From Mycobacteriales bacterium (GTDB lineage Bacteria; Actinomycetota; Actinomycetes; Mycobacteriales; Mycobacteriaceae): a DNA stretch of 64,000 nucleotides. The stretch lies in the NCBI GenBank assembly GCA_018376445.1, contig JAHABL010000003.1, positions 117,315 through 181,314 on the forward strand. Direction: 5' to 3'. The position numbers were made by a program, and so were the translations under genes. Positions 7,381 through 16,548 of this stretch are shown piece by piece; within the stretch, counting starts at the first letter, position 1, and every line of letters begins with the position of its first letter. The notes beneath the pieces were generated by a model. The model was not told the DNA's origin. It searched no databases and saw only the letters and a list, made by a program, of their open reading frames with translations.

Positions 7381-9173
7381 TCCGGCGGGTCCGCCAACAA
7401 ATCCTCCACCGACGGCAAAACTTCCCGCCACTCGCCCGCACTCAGCCACTCCCGCACCGCCAACGTCGCCCGCACATCATCCTCGTTATAGGCCAGAATG
7501 CGAGCCCGCGCCTGCTGCGCCATCGCCTTCGCCTCCGCACTCCCATACCGGGCACCCGGCCGCACCGCCTGCGCATGCCAGGCAATAGACGCCTCCCCAC
7601 TCGGCTCCTCATCCCGCCACTGGAACCCCGCCACCGGCGCCACCTTCTTCAACCCCAGCCCGTACACCCCCACAAACTGGCGCTCCACCAGGCGGAACAC
7701 ATCCACCCAGTGAGGTCCATCCACTAGCTCCCGCACCTCCGCCTCCGACGGCATCGCCGTATAGTCGGCAAACGTCCGCACATTCGACAGCATCCACTGC
7801 CGCTCCCCCGCCTGCGCATAGCAGTACACCAGACAGGACAGCCCCTCCTCCGCAGCCCGCCGACGCAGCCGCGACACCCACTGCCACAGCCGCACAAAAC
7901 ACTCTGCGGTGCTTCGATTCGGCAGCTTTCGCCACGTCACATACGGCCGGTAGCCCGGCACGGCGGCATCCCCCTCCACCGCCATCGCCTGCACCGCCTC
8001 CTCACTGGTGTACGTCAGCAGCGCCCCCCACAGGTAGGCGCCGTCATCCAGCACACTCTCCATATCAATGTCGATCTCCACATCGGCGCGTGGCACCTCC
8101 ACCACACCCTCCTGCCGGATCACCGCGAAACCCGCCAAGCTGGCGCGGGCCAACGCCACCGCCGTCTCGAAGGAACCCCCCGGCCAATGCTCCGGCTGCA
8201 CCACATCCAGGGCGGCCAACTGGGCAACAGTGTGGATATTCTCCTCCGCCAACGCCTCCGCCTGTGCCGCCGACACCACCAGGCTCACGTCGTCACGGAT
8301 CGTGAGGTCCCGCCGGCACAGGGTGTCCCACCAGCCACAATTGTGGCATTCAGAGCGGCGGCGAGAACGTGTGGGCAACTGGCGAAGCGTCTCCCGCGGG
8401 GTCAGCGACTCCACATCTTCGTCCGCCAGCTCGTCATCCAACTCCTCCACCAGCTCTTCTCGCAGCTCAAACTGGGCGAGGTAGTTCGGGAGGGACTCCT
8501 CCAGCCAGTGCACAATGGCACACTGGCCGCGCATGTCAATAACGCCACCCTGCCCCGTCGCGGGAATCCCATGCGCCTGCATCAGTAGCCACAGGTGGGT
8601 GAGCCGCAGCTGATCGCGCGTATGGTGACGGAGCCGCAACTCCGGCCTCGGCTGCGGGTCCCACCCGTCCAACCCGGAGGTATGCGGGACAAGCGAAGGG
8701 CGGGAAAGCTTCTCCACCGGAATGTGGGGTGGACGTGGCGCGGTCGATGCGCGCACATCATAGGTTTTGTGGTTGACGGTGATGACGGGGGCGTAGTGTT
8801 CCCCGTCCGCCGCGAGCATAAGGATGCAGCTAGCACCCGCCCGGCCGGTCTCCGGATCATCGGGCAGATAGGCGCCGCAGATGACGGGGGTGTGTTGGGT
8901 GATAGCCTGCTGGGTGGCTTCCCATGCGGCGGACTCGTCGGTAGGCAGGAGGGCGGCGCCGTAGTCCTCCGCGAGGCGCAGGTAGATGTGCTCCATGCGG
9001 TTTCGGCTGGCCTGCGCGCGGTGCTCTACCCCAATGGGTTTTGTGGGCTCCGGAAGGATGGGGGTGGTGGAGCCGATGCGATCGAGAAGGAAGCGGTGGT
9101 CGCAGCCGAAGAGATCCTCGGCAGCAATGGGGTCTCCTTTAATGGGATCTGCTGCAATGGGGTTGCTGTCCAT
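7362..9173 (-). CDS. TM0106-type RecB/Cas4-like nuclease with RNase H-like domain
   Basis: 603 residues with the order of the TM0106 RecB-family nucleases. An N-terminal Cas4/RecB-like part carries Cys24 (LFGCDHRFL) and a later cluster CHNCGWWDTLC, a one-plus-three Cys arrangement that could bind a 4Fe-4S cluster. A C-terminal RNase H-fold exonuclease-like domain has an acidic EIDIDMES strand and the closing YNEDDVRAT motif. The role is probably DNA or RNA processing in repair, and no substrate is known. The ATG at 9173 has AAAGGA upstream and was preferred over an ORF start at 9206. The N-terminus holds short PIAADPIKGDPIAA repeats. No CRISPR array or cas genes are nearby. Confidence 0.8.
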   Translation of the reverse strand: MDSNPIAADPIKGDPIAAEDLFGCDHRFLLDRIGSTTPILPEPTKPIGVEHRAQASRNRMEHIYLRLAEDYGAALLPTDESAAWEATQQAITQHTPVICGAYLPDDPETGRAGASCILMLAADGEHYAPVITVNHKTYDVRASTAPRPPHIPVEKLSRPSLVPHTSGLDGWDPQPRPELRLRHHTRDQLRLTHLWLLMQAHGIPATGQGGVIDMRGQCAIVHWLEESLPNYLAQFELREELVEELDDELADEDVESLTPRETLRQLPTRSRRRSECHNCGWWDTLCRRDLTIRDDVSLVVSAAQAEALAEENIHTVAQLAALDVVQPEHWPGGSFETAVALARASLAGFAVIRQEGVVEVPRADVEIDIDMESVLDDGAYLWGALLTYTSEEAVQAMAVEGDAAVPGYRPYVTWRKLPNRSTAECFVRLWQWVSRLRRRAAEEGLSCLVYCYAQAGERQWMLSNVRTFADYTAMPSEAEVRELVDGPHWVDVFRLVERQFVGVYGLGLKKVAPVAGFQWRDEEPSGEASIAWHAQAVRPGARYGSAEAKAMAQQARARILAYNEDDVRATLAVREWLSAGEWREVLPSVEDLLADPPETRHPS

Positions 9174-9443
9174 GCCACGTCCTTTCCTCTCCGGCCTTTG
9201 TGACAAGGGCGCTCCCCAGAGAACACACGATGCTGCTTTTTAGTCTAAACAATGAGCCCGCACTGGTGGATAGTGCATGGGAGAGTTTTTGCTGTGAGAG
9301 AGAATTCGCGTATCCGGCGTTGATAACGTCCCGATTAACTGCAGGTTTTCCGCACTGAAAGTAGACTGCAAAGTAACTGCATCTCATCTCTAACACGCAG
9401 GTGGCCCCATCCTAGGTGTAGAGAAAGAGGAAGGTAAAACTCT

Positions 9444-10484
9444 ATGTTCAGTAAGAATTCGTCCGAAGATAAGGCCGCTAAGCAGGCCGACAAGGCCGCC
9501 GAGAAGGCCCAGAAGAAGGCCGAAAAGCTACAGGCTAAGCTCCAGAAGAAAGCCGACAAGAAGCTCGCCCAGGCGCAGAAGAAGGCTGATAAGCTGAGCG
9601 CCAAGCTGCAGGAAAAGTTGGAAAAGAAGGCTGCCAAGAAGGAAAAGAAAGTCCGCGAGGCTGCCGAGAAGATGACCGCCAAGGCCGAAAAGCAGGCTTC
9701 CGAGGTTGACTCCAAGGTGAAGGCCGCCAACGACAAGGCTGCCAAGAAGGCTCAGAAGAAGGCCGACAAGGTCCAGTCCAAGCTGGAGAAGGTCACCGAG
9801 AAGCTCGCCAAGGAAGCCGAAAAGCAGGCCGACAAGGCTTCCACCAAGGTGACCGCCGCCACCGGCCTGGTTGCCACGGTGGTCGACAATGCCGCTGACG
9901 CCGCCAAGAAGGCAGCCGCCAACCTGCAGGACAACGCTGGCGATGCCGGCGAGGCCGTGAAGAAGGGCACCGAAAAGGCCGCGAAGGCTGCCGCCCGCGC
10001 CCAAAAGAAGGCCGAGAAGAAACTGGCTGCCGCCCAAAAAAAAGCGCGTAAGGGGCTAGCGAAAGCAGATAAGGCGGGAGAAAAGAAAGCCGCCAAGGCT
10101 GCCAAGGTAGCTTCTTCCAAGCAGGCTGAGGTGGAAAAGGACGGCAAGAAGGCGCTGGAGGGCACCAAGAAGGATACCCAGAAGGCAGCCAAGGCGGTCT
10201 CCGCCAAAGCTGACGATGCCCACACCAGCCTGAAAGAACTGGCCAACAGCACCGCCGACACCCTGGCCAAGTCCAACCCCAAGACGGACAAGCAGGCCAA
10301 GCGCGCCATCAAGGCCGCCAAGAAGATGGAGAGCAGCAAAGCAACCAAGCCGCTGCTGAAGCGGCTGAAGGGGCGCACCAACAAGGCTGCCAAGGTGGGC
10401 ACCACCCTGGCACCGAGCCTTCTCCCCATCATCTACACCGCTGCCGGTGTGCTCGCGACCTACCTTAAGGGACGCGACGACTAA
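9444..10484 (+). CDS. Lys/Ala-rich coiled-coil protein with hydrophobic C-terminus
   Basis: 346 residues composed largely of Ala, Lys, Glu, Asp and Gln in heptad-like repeats such as KKAEKLQAKLQKKADKK. Predicted structure is long amphipathic helices, similar in composition to histone H1-like, LEA-like or apolipoprotein-like proteins. The last ~25 residues contain a hydrophobic stretch (SLLPIIYTAAGVLATYL), possibly a membrane or protein anchor. There is no signal peptide. Nucleoid binding, membrane-associated scaffolding or stress protection are all possible. AGGAAGG precedes the ATG. It is divergent from the nuclease gene and followed by a strong hairpin at 10503-10541, so it is probably monocistronic. 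Confidence 0.7.
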   Translation: MFSKNSSEDKAAKQADKAAEKAQKKAEKLQAKLQKKADKKLAQAQKKADKLSAKLQEKLEKKAAKKEKKVREAAEKMTAKAEKQASEVDSKVKAANDKAAKKAQKKADKVQSKLEKVTEKLAKEAEKQADKASTKVTAATGLVATVVDNAADAAKKAAANLQDNAGDAGEAVKKGTEKAAKAAARAQKKAEKKLAAAQKKARKGLAKADKAGEKKAAKAAKVASSKQAEVEKDGKKALEGTKKDTQKAAKAVSAKADDAHTSLKELANSTADTLAKSNPKTDKQAKRAIKAAKKMESSKATKPLLKRLKGRTNKAAKVGTTLAPSLLPIIYTAAGVLATYLKGRDD

Positions 10485-10502
10485 CACCCGATAGCACCAA
10501 TG

Positions 10503-10541
10503 GAAGAGCCGCCCGGGAACAGGTCAACCGGGCGGCTCTTC
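10503..10541 (+). terminator. hairpin terminator after the Lys/Ala-rich gene
   Basis: Perfect 14-base arms (GAAGAGCCGCCCGG and complement) with an 11-base loop, 18 bases after the stop. No long T-run follows. Confidence 0.75.
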
Positions 10542-10548
10542 ACTTGTA

Positions 10549-10575
10549 TTTGATAGTTCATCCCGGACTATCAAA
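10549..10575. terminator. second inverted repeat in the convergent spacer
   Basis: Perfect 9-base arms (TTTGATAGT at 10549-10557 and ACTATCAAA at 10567-10575) with a 9-base spacer. It follows the first hairpin directly and could also be an operator. Confidence 0.4.
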
Positions 10576-10644
10576 ACCCATGGCAGCCAACAACTGGCAC
10601 TCCCTTACCAGCTGTCGCTGATAACCCATGGGCGCCTACGAGGC

Positions 10645-10677
10645 GACGCGTCCACTCCAGCGCGGAGTGGACGCGTC
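10645..10677 (-). terminator. hairpin downstream of the succinate-semialdehyde dehydrogenase gene
   Basis: Perfect 14-base arms (GACGCGTCCACTCC and complement) with a 5-base loop, about 60 bases past the stop of the minus-strand gene. GC-rich, without a T-run. Confidence 0.6.
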
Positions 10678-10737
10678 AACCAACCAGCCTTCCCGGAGGG
10701 GCACCACACCAGTCTCCGGGGAAGGGGATGGGGAGAC

Positions 10738-12297
10738 TTAGGTGTTGATGATGTGGGCGATGATCGGGAGGATCTTGCCGTTCCAGATCTTGAGCGGGAT
10801 AAAGGAAGGTCCGCCCATGGAGACCAGGCGCTGCGTGGCAACCGTGGTGCTCTCCGTGTACTTGAGGATGCCGTCCTTGCCGTGGCGGCGGCCCACACCG
10901 GACTCTTTGTAGCCACCCATCGGGGCGTGTACGGAAGCCCAGCCGGGGCCGTAGCCCTCGTTCACCGACACGGTGCCGGTATTGAGCTGGCGGGCGATCT
11001 CCTCACCGTCGTGGTAGGTCTTGCCCCAGACGGAGGAGTTCAGGCCATAGTTAGTGTCGTTGGCGCGCTCGATGGCTTCCTCAATGGAGTCCACCGGGTA
11101 CACAGAGACCAGCGGGCCGAAGGTTTCCTTGGTGCGGCAGAGGGCATCCTCCGGTACATCAATGAGGATGGTGGGCTGGATGTAGAGCGGGCCCACCTCG
11201 GGCAGGCGCTTGCCGCCCCAGAAGATCGTGGCGCCCTTCTCCACCGCATCCTTGATGTGGCTTTCGATGGTGTCCATCTGCTGCTGGGAGATGATGGAGC
11301 CGTATTCGGTGGCGTAGTCGTAGTTCGCGGCGATGACCAGCTTGTCCAGACGCTCCTTGAGGGCTTTGAGGAAGTCCTGGTAGATGTCGCGCTCCACGTA
11401 GACGCGCTCAATGGAGATGCAGAGCTGGCCGGAGTTGGAGAACATGCCGCGCATGGAGACCTCGGCGCAGTTCTTCAGGTCGGCACCCTTCTGGACGATC
11501 ATGGCGTTCTTGCCGCCGAGCTCGGCGGAGTAGTTCACCAGGCGACGGCCGGTCTGCTCGCCCAGCAGCTTGCCGGTCTTGGTGGAACCGGTAAACATGA
11601 GGTAGTCGCAATTATTGGCCAGAACGTTACCAACGACGGAGCCGCGACCAGTGACAACCTGGAAAACATCGCGAGGAACACCAGCCTGGTAAAGGAGCTT
11701 AGCGCAGCGAAGCGCTGAATAGGGAGTTTGTGAATCTGGTTTCAAAACGATGGTGTTACCAGCAATCATGGCGGGTATAGCATCGGAAATAGCGAGGTTG
11801 AAGGGGTAGTTCCAGGGGGCAACAACGCCTACCACGCCTTTTGGCTTGCGGTAGACAACAGTCTTGGTGACGACAGGGAGCATCCCAGGTACTCGCTTCG
11901 GCTTTAACATGGCAGGGCCATGGTTGCTGTAGTAGCGAGCATTGATGGAGACGTCCATGATCTCTTCTAATGCAGCGGCACGAGCTTTGCCGGTTTCACA
12001 CTGGATAATGTCAGCGGACTCTTCACGTTTCCCCAAAATGAGCTGGTGGTAGCGGCGGAAGATCTTGGCGCGTTCCTTCACGGGAACCTGCGCCCACGCC
12101 TTTTGAGCTTTGCGGGCACGTTCGACGGCAGCCAGTGCGTCTTCTTCGGTGGCACGCGGCATGTGGCCAATAATGTCACCAGTAAAGTTCTCGGTGATGT
12201 CTTCGGTCTCGCGGCAACTGTGGTCCTTCTGATAGTCGGGGATGGCGACGAGGGTTTCCAGTTCGCGGAAGACGGAGGGAAGCGGGCGTCCGGGCAT
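10738..12297 (-). CDS. gabD2: succinate-semialdehyde dehydrogenase (NAD(P)+)
   Basis: 519 residues, an aldehyde dehydrogenase with every core motif: GVVAPWNYPFN at the cofactor site, the FTGSTKTGK segment, the general base Glu in AELGGKN, and the catalytic Cys in NSGQLCISIERV. The SGQLCISIER form and the length fit the GabD2 group of succinate-semialdehyde dehydrogenases, which oxidise succinic semialdehyde to succinate in GABA and TCA-shunt metabolism. Other aldehydes cannot be excluded. The ATG at 12297 with AAAGGA upstream was preferred over the ORF start at 12351. The gene stands alone, with hairpins downstream and its promoter in the 268-base gap before the S4 gene. Confidence 0.85.
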   Translation of the reverse strand: MPGRPLPSVFRELETLVAIPDYQKDHSCRETEDITENFTGDIIGHMPRATEEDALAAVERARKAQKAWAQVPVKERAKIFRRYHQLILGKREESADIIQCETGKARAAALEEIMDVSINARYYSNHGPAMLKPKRVPGMLPVVTKTVVYRKPKGVVGVVAPWNYPFNLAISDAIPAMIAGNTIVLKPDSQTPYSALRCAKLLYQAGVPRDVFQVVTGRGSVVGNVLANNCDYLMFTGSTKTGKLLGEQTGRRLVNYSAELGGKNAMIVQKGADLKNCAEVSMRGMFSNSGQLCISIERVYVERDIYQDFLKALKERLDKLVIAANYDYATEYGSIISQQQMDTIESHIKDAVEKGATIFWGGKRLPEVGPLYIQPTILIDVPEDALCRTKETFGPLVSVYPVDSIEEAIERANDTNYGLNSSVWGKTYHDGEEIARQLNTGTVSVNEGYGPGWASVHAPMGGYKESGVGRRHGKDGILKYTESTTVATQRLVSMGGPSFIPLKIWNGKILPIIAHIINT

Positions 12298-12565
12298 GAG
12301 TAGCAGTCCTTTACGAGTAGTGGACGGTTTTCTCGGAACGGAACCAGCCAAAGAACTAGAGCTGCTGGGAAGCTACCGCGGGCGGGAGGTGTTTCCCCTA
12401 TCCGCAATAGTTCCGTTGTGCTAATCAGGGAGTCGTCTGGTTCGTTCCTGTACCCTATATTGTGTAACGAGCATCACACAGATGTGGGTCATTGCTAGGA
12501 TAATCACACTCAGCTAATTTTGGACTAGCTTACCTGGGAAAACACTAGAAACTAATTGCCATACA

Positions 12566-12799
12566 TTAGTGGGAAACTCGGAATATTTCCTTCTTTCCCG
12601 ATACAGAAAACTGTCCGTCAACAGCCACAACATCCCCCACATGCAACTGACGACCCCGTTGGCAACAGACCTCCCCATTCACCTCAACCAAACCCTCCGC
12701 AATAGCCTCCTTCGCCATCGCACCAGACTCCACCGCCCCCGCCAACTTCAGAAACTGGCCCAGACGAATCATCTCATCCCGAATCACCACGTCAACCAC
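12566..12799 (-). CDS. small S4-domain RNA-binding protein
   Basis: 77 residues forming a single S4 domain: IRLGQFLKLAGAVESGAMAKEAI, then GLVEVNGEVCCQRGRQLHVGD. This is the YbcJ/YaaA-like group that binds structured RNA, often ribosomal. The GTG start at 12799 gives full family length, with GGAG and TTGAGG-like bases upstream. It is divergent from the DUF4921 gene. Confidence 0.8.
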   Translation of the reverse strand: MVDVVIRDEMIRLGQFLKLAGAVESGAMAKEAIAEGLVEVNGEVCCQRGRQLHVGDVVAVDGQFSVSGKKEIFRVSH

Positions 12800-12964
12800 A
12801 ACAACACCTCAACTCCCCGCCAGCACCACACGCCAGCACACAAACACCACCACCAGCAACGGTGACGGCCCCACCCAACACAGACAGCACCATCACCACA
12901 CCAGTACCTTTCACCGCCCAGCCTACCCCGCGGCAACCACCCCCCACACCACCAGCCCGGGCGA

Positions 12965-12970
12965 TACATT
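12965..12970 (+). promoter_or_regulatory. -10 hexamer of a probable leaderless promoter (DUF4921)
   Basis: TACATT matches the actinobacterial TANNNT -10. It ends six bases before the GTG at 12977, placing the start codon at the expected transcription start. No Shine-Dalgarno is present. Confidence 0.5.
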
Positions 12971-12976
12971 AACAAG

Positions 12977-14284
12977 GTGACTACCACCGCAGAACACACC
13001 AGCCCGGCCGACCCCACCAACCCCGAACCGCTCCAACGGCTCACAGACGGCACCGTCAAACAGGTCAACCCCTTCACCGGCACAGAAGTGTGGACTGTCC
13101 CCGGCCGCTCCAACCGACCCCTCCCCCACGCCCTCCCCGCACCCCAACACCTCAGCTCCGACGCCCACACCAACACCTGCGACTTCTGCAGCGACAACTA
13201 CATCCGCACCACCCCCGAAAAAATGCGGCTCGTCGACGGACAACTCCACAAAGAACTCCTTCCCCACGACGCCACGCAACGCCCCGCCGACTTCCGCCTC
13301 ATCGGCAACCTCTTCGAAATCGTCTCCCTCGACTACTGGAAAACCAACTACGGCTACCAGATCTCCGACCGCGCCCGCGCCCACCAAGAGCGCTACCTCG
13401 CCGACCCCGAAGGCCGCCACCACATCCGCCAACTCATCAACACCGTCTGGCAAGCCCACCACCGATGCGCCCCCAGCGACGTCCCCGACTTCACCGACGC
13501 CCAACTCCGCGAAGCCTCCGAACCCTTCTTCGGCGGCTGCCACGACGTCGTCATCGCCCGCCGCCACTACATCGACGGCGCCACTAGCAGCGACCAACTC
13601 TGCGCCTCCGGCAACCTCACCCCCGCCGAACACGCCGACTTCCTCACCCTCAGCATCCTTGCCCAAGAACAGCTCTACGCCGAAAACAACCGCGCCAAAT
13701 ACGTCTCCGTCTTCCAAAACTGGCTCCGACCCGCCGGCGCCAGCTTCGACCACCTCCACAAGCAACTCGTCGCCATCGACGAACTCCCCGCCAAAACCCA
13801 GCGAGAACTCCTCCGCCTGGCCAACAACTCTGAACTCTACCTCCACTACGGCCCCCGCTACGCCCACAACCAACACCTCGTGCTCATGGAAAACGAGCAC
13901 GCCATCGCCTACGCCAGCTACGGCCACCGCTACCCCAGCCTGGAAATCTACAGCAAACACCCCGACCTCCAACCCTGGGACATGGACGCCGACCAACTCC
14001 GCGGCGTCAGCGACGTCCTCCACGCCTGCCACGCCGCCACCGGCTCCGCCGTCCCCATCAACGAAGAGTGGTACACCCGCCCCCGTGACGTCAGCCCCGC
14101 CGACGCCACCATCCCCTGGCACATCGTCCTCAAGTGGCGCGTCAACACCCTCGCCGGCTTCGAAGGCGCCACCGGCATCTACCTCAACACCATCGACCCC
14201 TGGTCCCTCCGCGACAAAGTAGGCCCCCGCCTGCATGAACTCGCAAGCGAGGGCCTCATCGCCGACGGGCTAGAACTCAACTAG
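12977..14284 (+). CDS. DUF4921 family protein (GalT/HIT-like)
   Basis: 435 residues of the DUF4921 family, distant relatives of galactose-1-phosphate uridylyltransferase. The N-terminal part has a CDFC pair that could bind zinc. The central segment FDHLHKQL resembles the HxHxQ active-site motif of GalT/HIT enzymes that transfer nucleotidyl groups. The substrate is unknown. It is cytosolic, with no signal or membrane segment. The GTG at 12977 lacks a ribosome site but is preceded at leaderless spacing by TACATT. Third codon positions are strongly C-biased. It converges on the first CocE gene across a repeat-rich spacer. Confidence 0.8.
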   Translation: MTTTAEHTSPADPTNPEPLQRLTDGTVKQVNPFTGTEVWTVPGRSNRPLPHALPAPQHLSSDAHTNTCDFCSDNYIRTTPEKMRLVDGQLHKELLPHDATQRPADFRLIGNLFEIVSLDYWKTNYGYQISDRARAHQERYLADPEGRHHIRQLINTVWQAHHRCAPSDVPDFTDAQLREASEPFFGGCHDVVIARRHYIDGATSSDQLCASGNLTPAEHADFLTLSILAQEQLYAENNRAKYVSVFQNWLRPAGASFDHLHKQLVAIDELPAKTQRELLRLANNSELYLHYGPRYAHNQHLVLMENEHAIAYASYGHRYPSLEIYSKHPDLQPWDMDADQLRGVSDVLHACHAATGSAVPINEEWYTRPRDVSPADATIPWHIVLKWRVNTLAGFEGATGIYLNTIDPWSLRDKVGPRLHELASEGLIADGLELN

Positions 14285-14288
14285 CCAG

Positions 14289-14339
14289 CCGGTTGGGGAT
14301 GCCTGCCGGTTGGGAGTGCCTGTCGATTGGGGATGCCGG
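14289..14339. repeat. three 17-base tandem repeats in a convergent spacer
   Basis: Units at 14289-14305, 14306-14322 and 14323-14339 (CCGGTTGGGGATGCCTG with two or three changes in the later copies). Complementary GCATCCCC and CACTCCC follow within 40 bases, so the region can fold and may end transcription of the DUF4921 and CocE genes. Confidence 0.6.
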
Positions 14340-14402
14340 CCACTCCCAAGCAGCCACTAGCATCCCCGAGCACTCTCAAGCACCTCAAGCATCTTCCAGC
14401 GT

Positions 14403-16427
14403 CTAGTAAGGTGTAGGGGCATCCGACGCCTTCGGGCTATGCCACTTGCACACATACTGGGCGCCTGGGTAGCAGCCGGCTTCATTCATGTAGACCTGCC
14501 AGTACAAGGGCTTACCACCATAAGTGTCCTGGTGGCGGGCATCATCAATGTCCATGGTGACAGAGCTCGACAGCACCTCAATGGGCTTATTCGGCCGCAT
14601 CGTAAAGAAGTGCTCCGTGTTGGTGGAGACCAGGCGGATCGCCAACCGGTGGCCCTTGCGGAGGACCCAATCATTCGGCAGCGCCTGGAACGTGAGGTCG
14701 CTCGTACCCTTCCGCACCAGCGCCGCACCCCGCGTCATGAGCAGGGTTTTGCCGTTGGGGGCAATGTCGTAAATGTTGGCGTTAATGCTGGCGCCCTCCC
14801 ACAGCAGTGCCTGCATGCGCTGCATTACCGTAGCCTTCCCGGCCACCTGGCCGTACTTGCCGGTCTCGCCGTCATAGCGCACCTTCGCCCGCACCTTCAC
14901 GTTGCCGGAAAGATGCAGGTCCCGGACCTGGCGTGGGAGATACGCCCAAATGCCTTTCTCCACGTTACGGGCTTCCGCATCCCCCTGTGTGCTGGCCATG
15001 CCACCACCAACGGTACGGGCGGCTACCGCAGAGCCAAACTTCACCGTGCCACGCGGGCCTTCGAAGGTAACGGTGCGGTTGGGCAGCGGCCAGGAGGCCT
15101 GGCTACGCCACCGGCCGATATTGTCCTGCACAATGAAGTTCGGGTAGTTGCGGGTGGTGGCACCCTTCAGGTACTTGGCGTAGAAGTCCATGACCTCCGT
15201 GAAGAAGCCCGGGCGGCCCACCTTCAAGTTGCCCTTCTCGTCCTTTTCGTTGCCGCGCACATGGTCCCACATGCCCAGCCAGCCACGGGTAGGGGCCTTG
15301 CGGTTCTTCAGCAGCTCCACCAGACCATCCGGCTGGGTGTTGTCCTCGATGAGGCCCGCGGAGATGAAGATCGGCACTGGGGACTTGTTGGCCTTCGCGG
15401 TGAACTCGCGGTCCCGCCAGTACTTGTGGCTGCGGATCGGGTCGATGCTGTTGCGGAGATTGTCGGAGAGGCAGTGCGGGTTGGCCAGCTCGTACACGCT
15501 GTTTTTGAGGTAGCGCTCGGTGTCGTGGAACACGCGGCCAGGGCTCACGGCGATTTCGTCGTAGGCGATGCTGGTGCCCACCGCGTTGTAGTAGGGCACC
15601 TCGTTGTTGTACATGTACGTGTAGCCCTCCATGGCGGGCTCCTGTGACACTACCGCCGCGAGGCCGCGGGGCTGGTTGGCGGCGGCGATGAGGCCGGTGG
15701 ACCCGTCATAGGACTTGCCGAAGAGGCCGACGCGCCCATTGGTCCAGGGCTGGGAGGCGGCCCACTCGACTGCCGTCATCACATCCTGCTGCTCGCCGGG
15801 GCCATTCCAGTCCAGGCAGCCGGTGGAGGCGCCGGTGCCACGCAGGTCCACTTGAATCCACGTGTAGCCGGCTTCCATGACGTGGGCTTCGTTGATGAAG
15901 TCCTTGAAGCGCGGGTTGGGGTGGTTGGGGATGGTGGGGTTGAGGAGGGTGAGGCCGCGTTCGGGCGGGAAGACGATACCGGTGAGGCCGAGGTCTGCCA
16001 GATGGTTGAAGTAGGGGCCTACCGACATAATGACCGGGGTCCGCACGTTGTCCGGAATACCTTTGGGGCGCAACACATCCGCGTGGATGGTGGTGCCGTC
16101 TGGGGTGGTGAAGTAGTGCTCTGTCCAGTTGGCGTGCTTATTCCAGTAAACGGTGCGCGGGTTCTGCAGGCTGGCTGGGGCGAAGGTGAGGCCGGTTCTG
16201 CTGGAGGTGTCGGCGCTGCTGGTTGCCGGGGCGGGGCTCAGGCCGGGGGCGGCTTGGGCAGGTGCAGCGGCGGGAAGCGTGCCGGCTAGCAGCGCCACGG
16301 TGGCGACGCCGGCCAGGGTGGAGGCCAGACGGGTGCCGAGACGGCCAGCCGGGCGGGCAGCCGGGCGGGTGGGGAATGCGTTGGCCAGGGCGGTTGCCGG
16401 GTGGGTGGAGTTCAGTGGTGTACGCAT
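14403..16427 (-). CDS. secreted CocE/NonD-type S15 hydrolase, paralogue 1
   Basis: 674 residues: a Sec-type signal (Ala/Leu-rich core ending near A-Q-A-A), the S15 alpha/beta hydrolase domain, then the C-terminal jelly-roll of X-Pro dipeptidyl-peptidase and cocaine-esterase relatives. VDLRGTGASTG and GKSYDGSTG (nucleophile Ser) are seen, as is the WLGMWDHVRGN segment carrying a candidate catalytic His. The substrate is unknown, either a proline-containing peptide or an ester. A Cys pair near the C-terminus (AGCYPG..VC) is shared with paralogue 2. The ATG at 16427 has no ribosome site but lies six bases after TACACT, so it is probably leaderless. Its own promoter separates it from the upstream pair. 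Confidence 0.85.
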   Translation of the reverse strand: MRTPLNSTHPATALANAFPTRPAARPAGRLGTRLASTLAGVATVALLAGTLPAAAPAQAAPGLSPAPATSSADTSSRTGLTFAPASLQNPRTVYWNKHANWTEHYFTTPDGTTIHADVLRPKGIPDNVRTPVIMSVGPYFNHLADLGLTGIVFPPERGLTLLNPTIPNHPNPRFKDFINEAHVMEAGYTWIQVDLRGTGASTGCLDWNGPGEQQDVMTAVEWAASQPWTNGRVGLFGKSYDGSTGLIAAANQPRGLAAVVSQEPAMEGYTYMYNNEVPYYNAVGTSIAYDEIAVSPGRVFHDTERYLKNSVYELANPHCLSDNLRNSIDPIRSHKYWRDREFTAKANKSPVPIFISAGLIEDNTQPDGLVELLKNRKAPTRGWLGMWDHVRGNEKDEKGNLKVGRPGFFTEVMDFYAKYLKGATTRNYPNFIVQDNIGRWRSQASWPLPNRTVTFEGPRGTVKFGSAVAARTVGGGMASTQGDAEARNVEKGIWAYLPRQVRDLHLSGNVKVRAKVRYDGETGKYGQVAGKATVMQRMQALLWEGASINANIYDIAPNGKTLLMTRGAALVRKGTSDLTFQALPNDWVLRKGHRLAIRLVSTNTEHFFTMRPNKPIEVLSSSVTMDIDDARHQDTYGGKPLYWQVYMNEAGCYPGAQYVCKWHSPKASDAPTPY

Positions 16428-16433
16428 GGGTTC

Positions 16434-16439
16434 AGTGTA
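16434..16439 (-). promoter_or_regulatory. -10 hexamer of a probable leaderless promoter (CocE paralogue 1)
   Basis: On the minus strand TACACT ends six bases before the ATG at 16427. No Shine-Dalgarno is present. Confidence 0.5.
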
Positions 16440-16512
16440 GGTGACGGGGATAGGGGACGGGTGGGGTTTACGGGGGTGGGGGCGTCGAGACAGGGTGGGG
16501 GGCGCGGGTGGT

Positions 16513-16540
16513 GACGCCCCGCCGTCGCGGGCGGGGCGTC
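16513..16540 (-). terminator. hairpin after CocE paralogue 2
   Basis: Perfect 11-base arms (GACGCCCCGCC and complement) with a 6-base loop, just downstream of the stop at 16549. No T-run is present. Confidence 0.6.
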
Positions 16541-16548
16541 TGTCCCGC

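Noticed and set aside
7362..9173. Cas4 of a CRISPR system
   Set aside because: The Cys pattern is Cas4-like, but the RNase H-like C-terminal domain and the absence of cas genes or repeats point to the TM0106-type nuclease family.
12461..12478. GlxR/CRP-type site before gabD2
   Set aside because: TGTG and TCACA are present, but the distance between the half-sites is two bases too long for the consensus.
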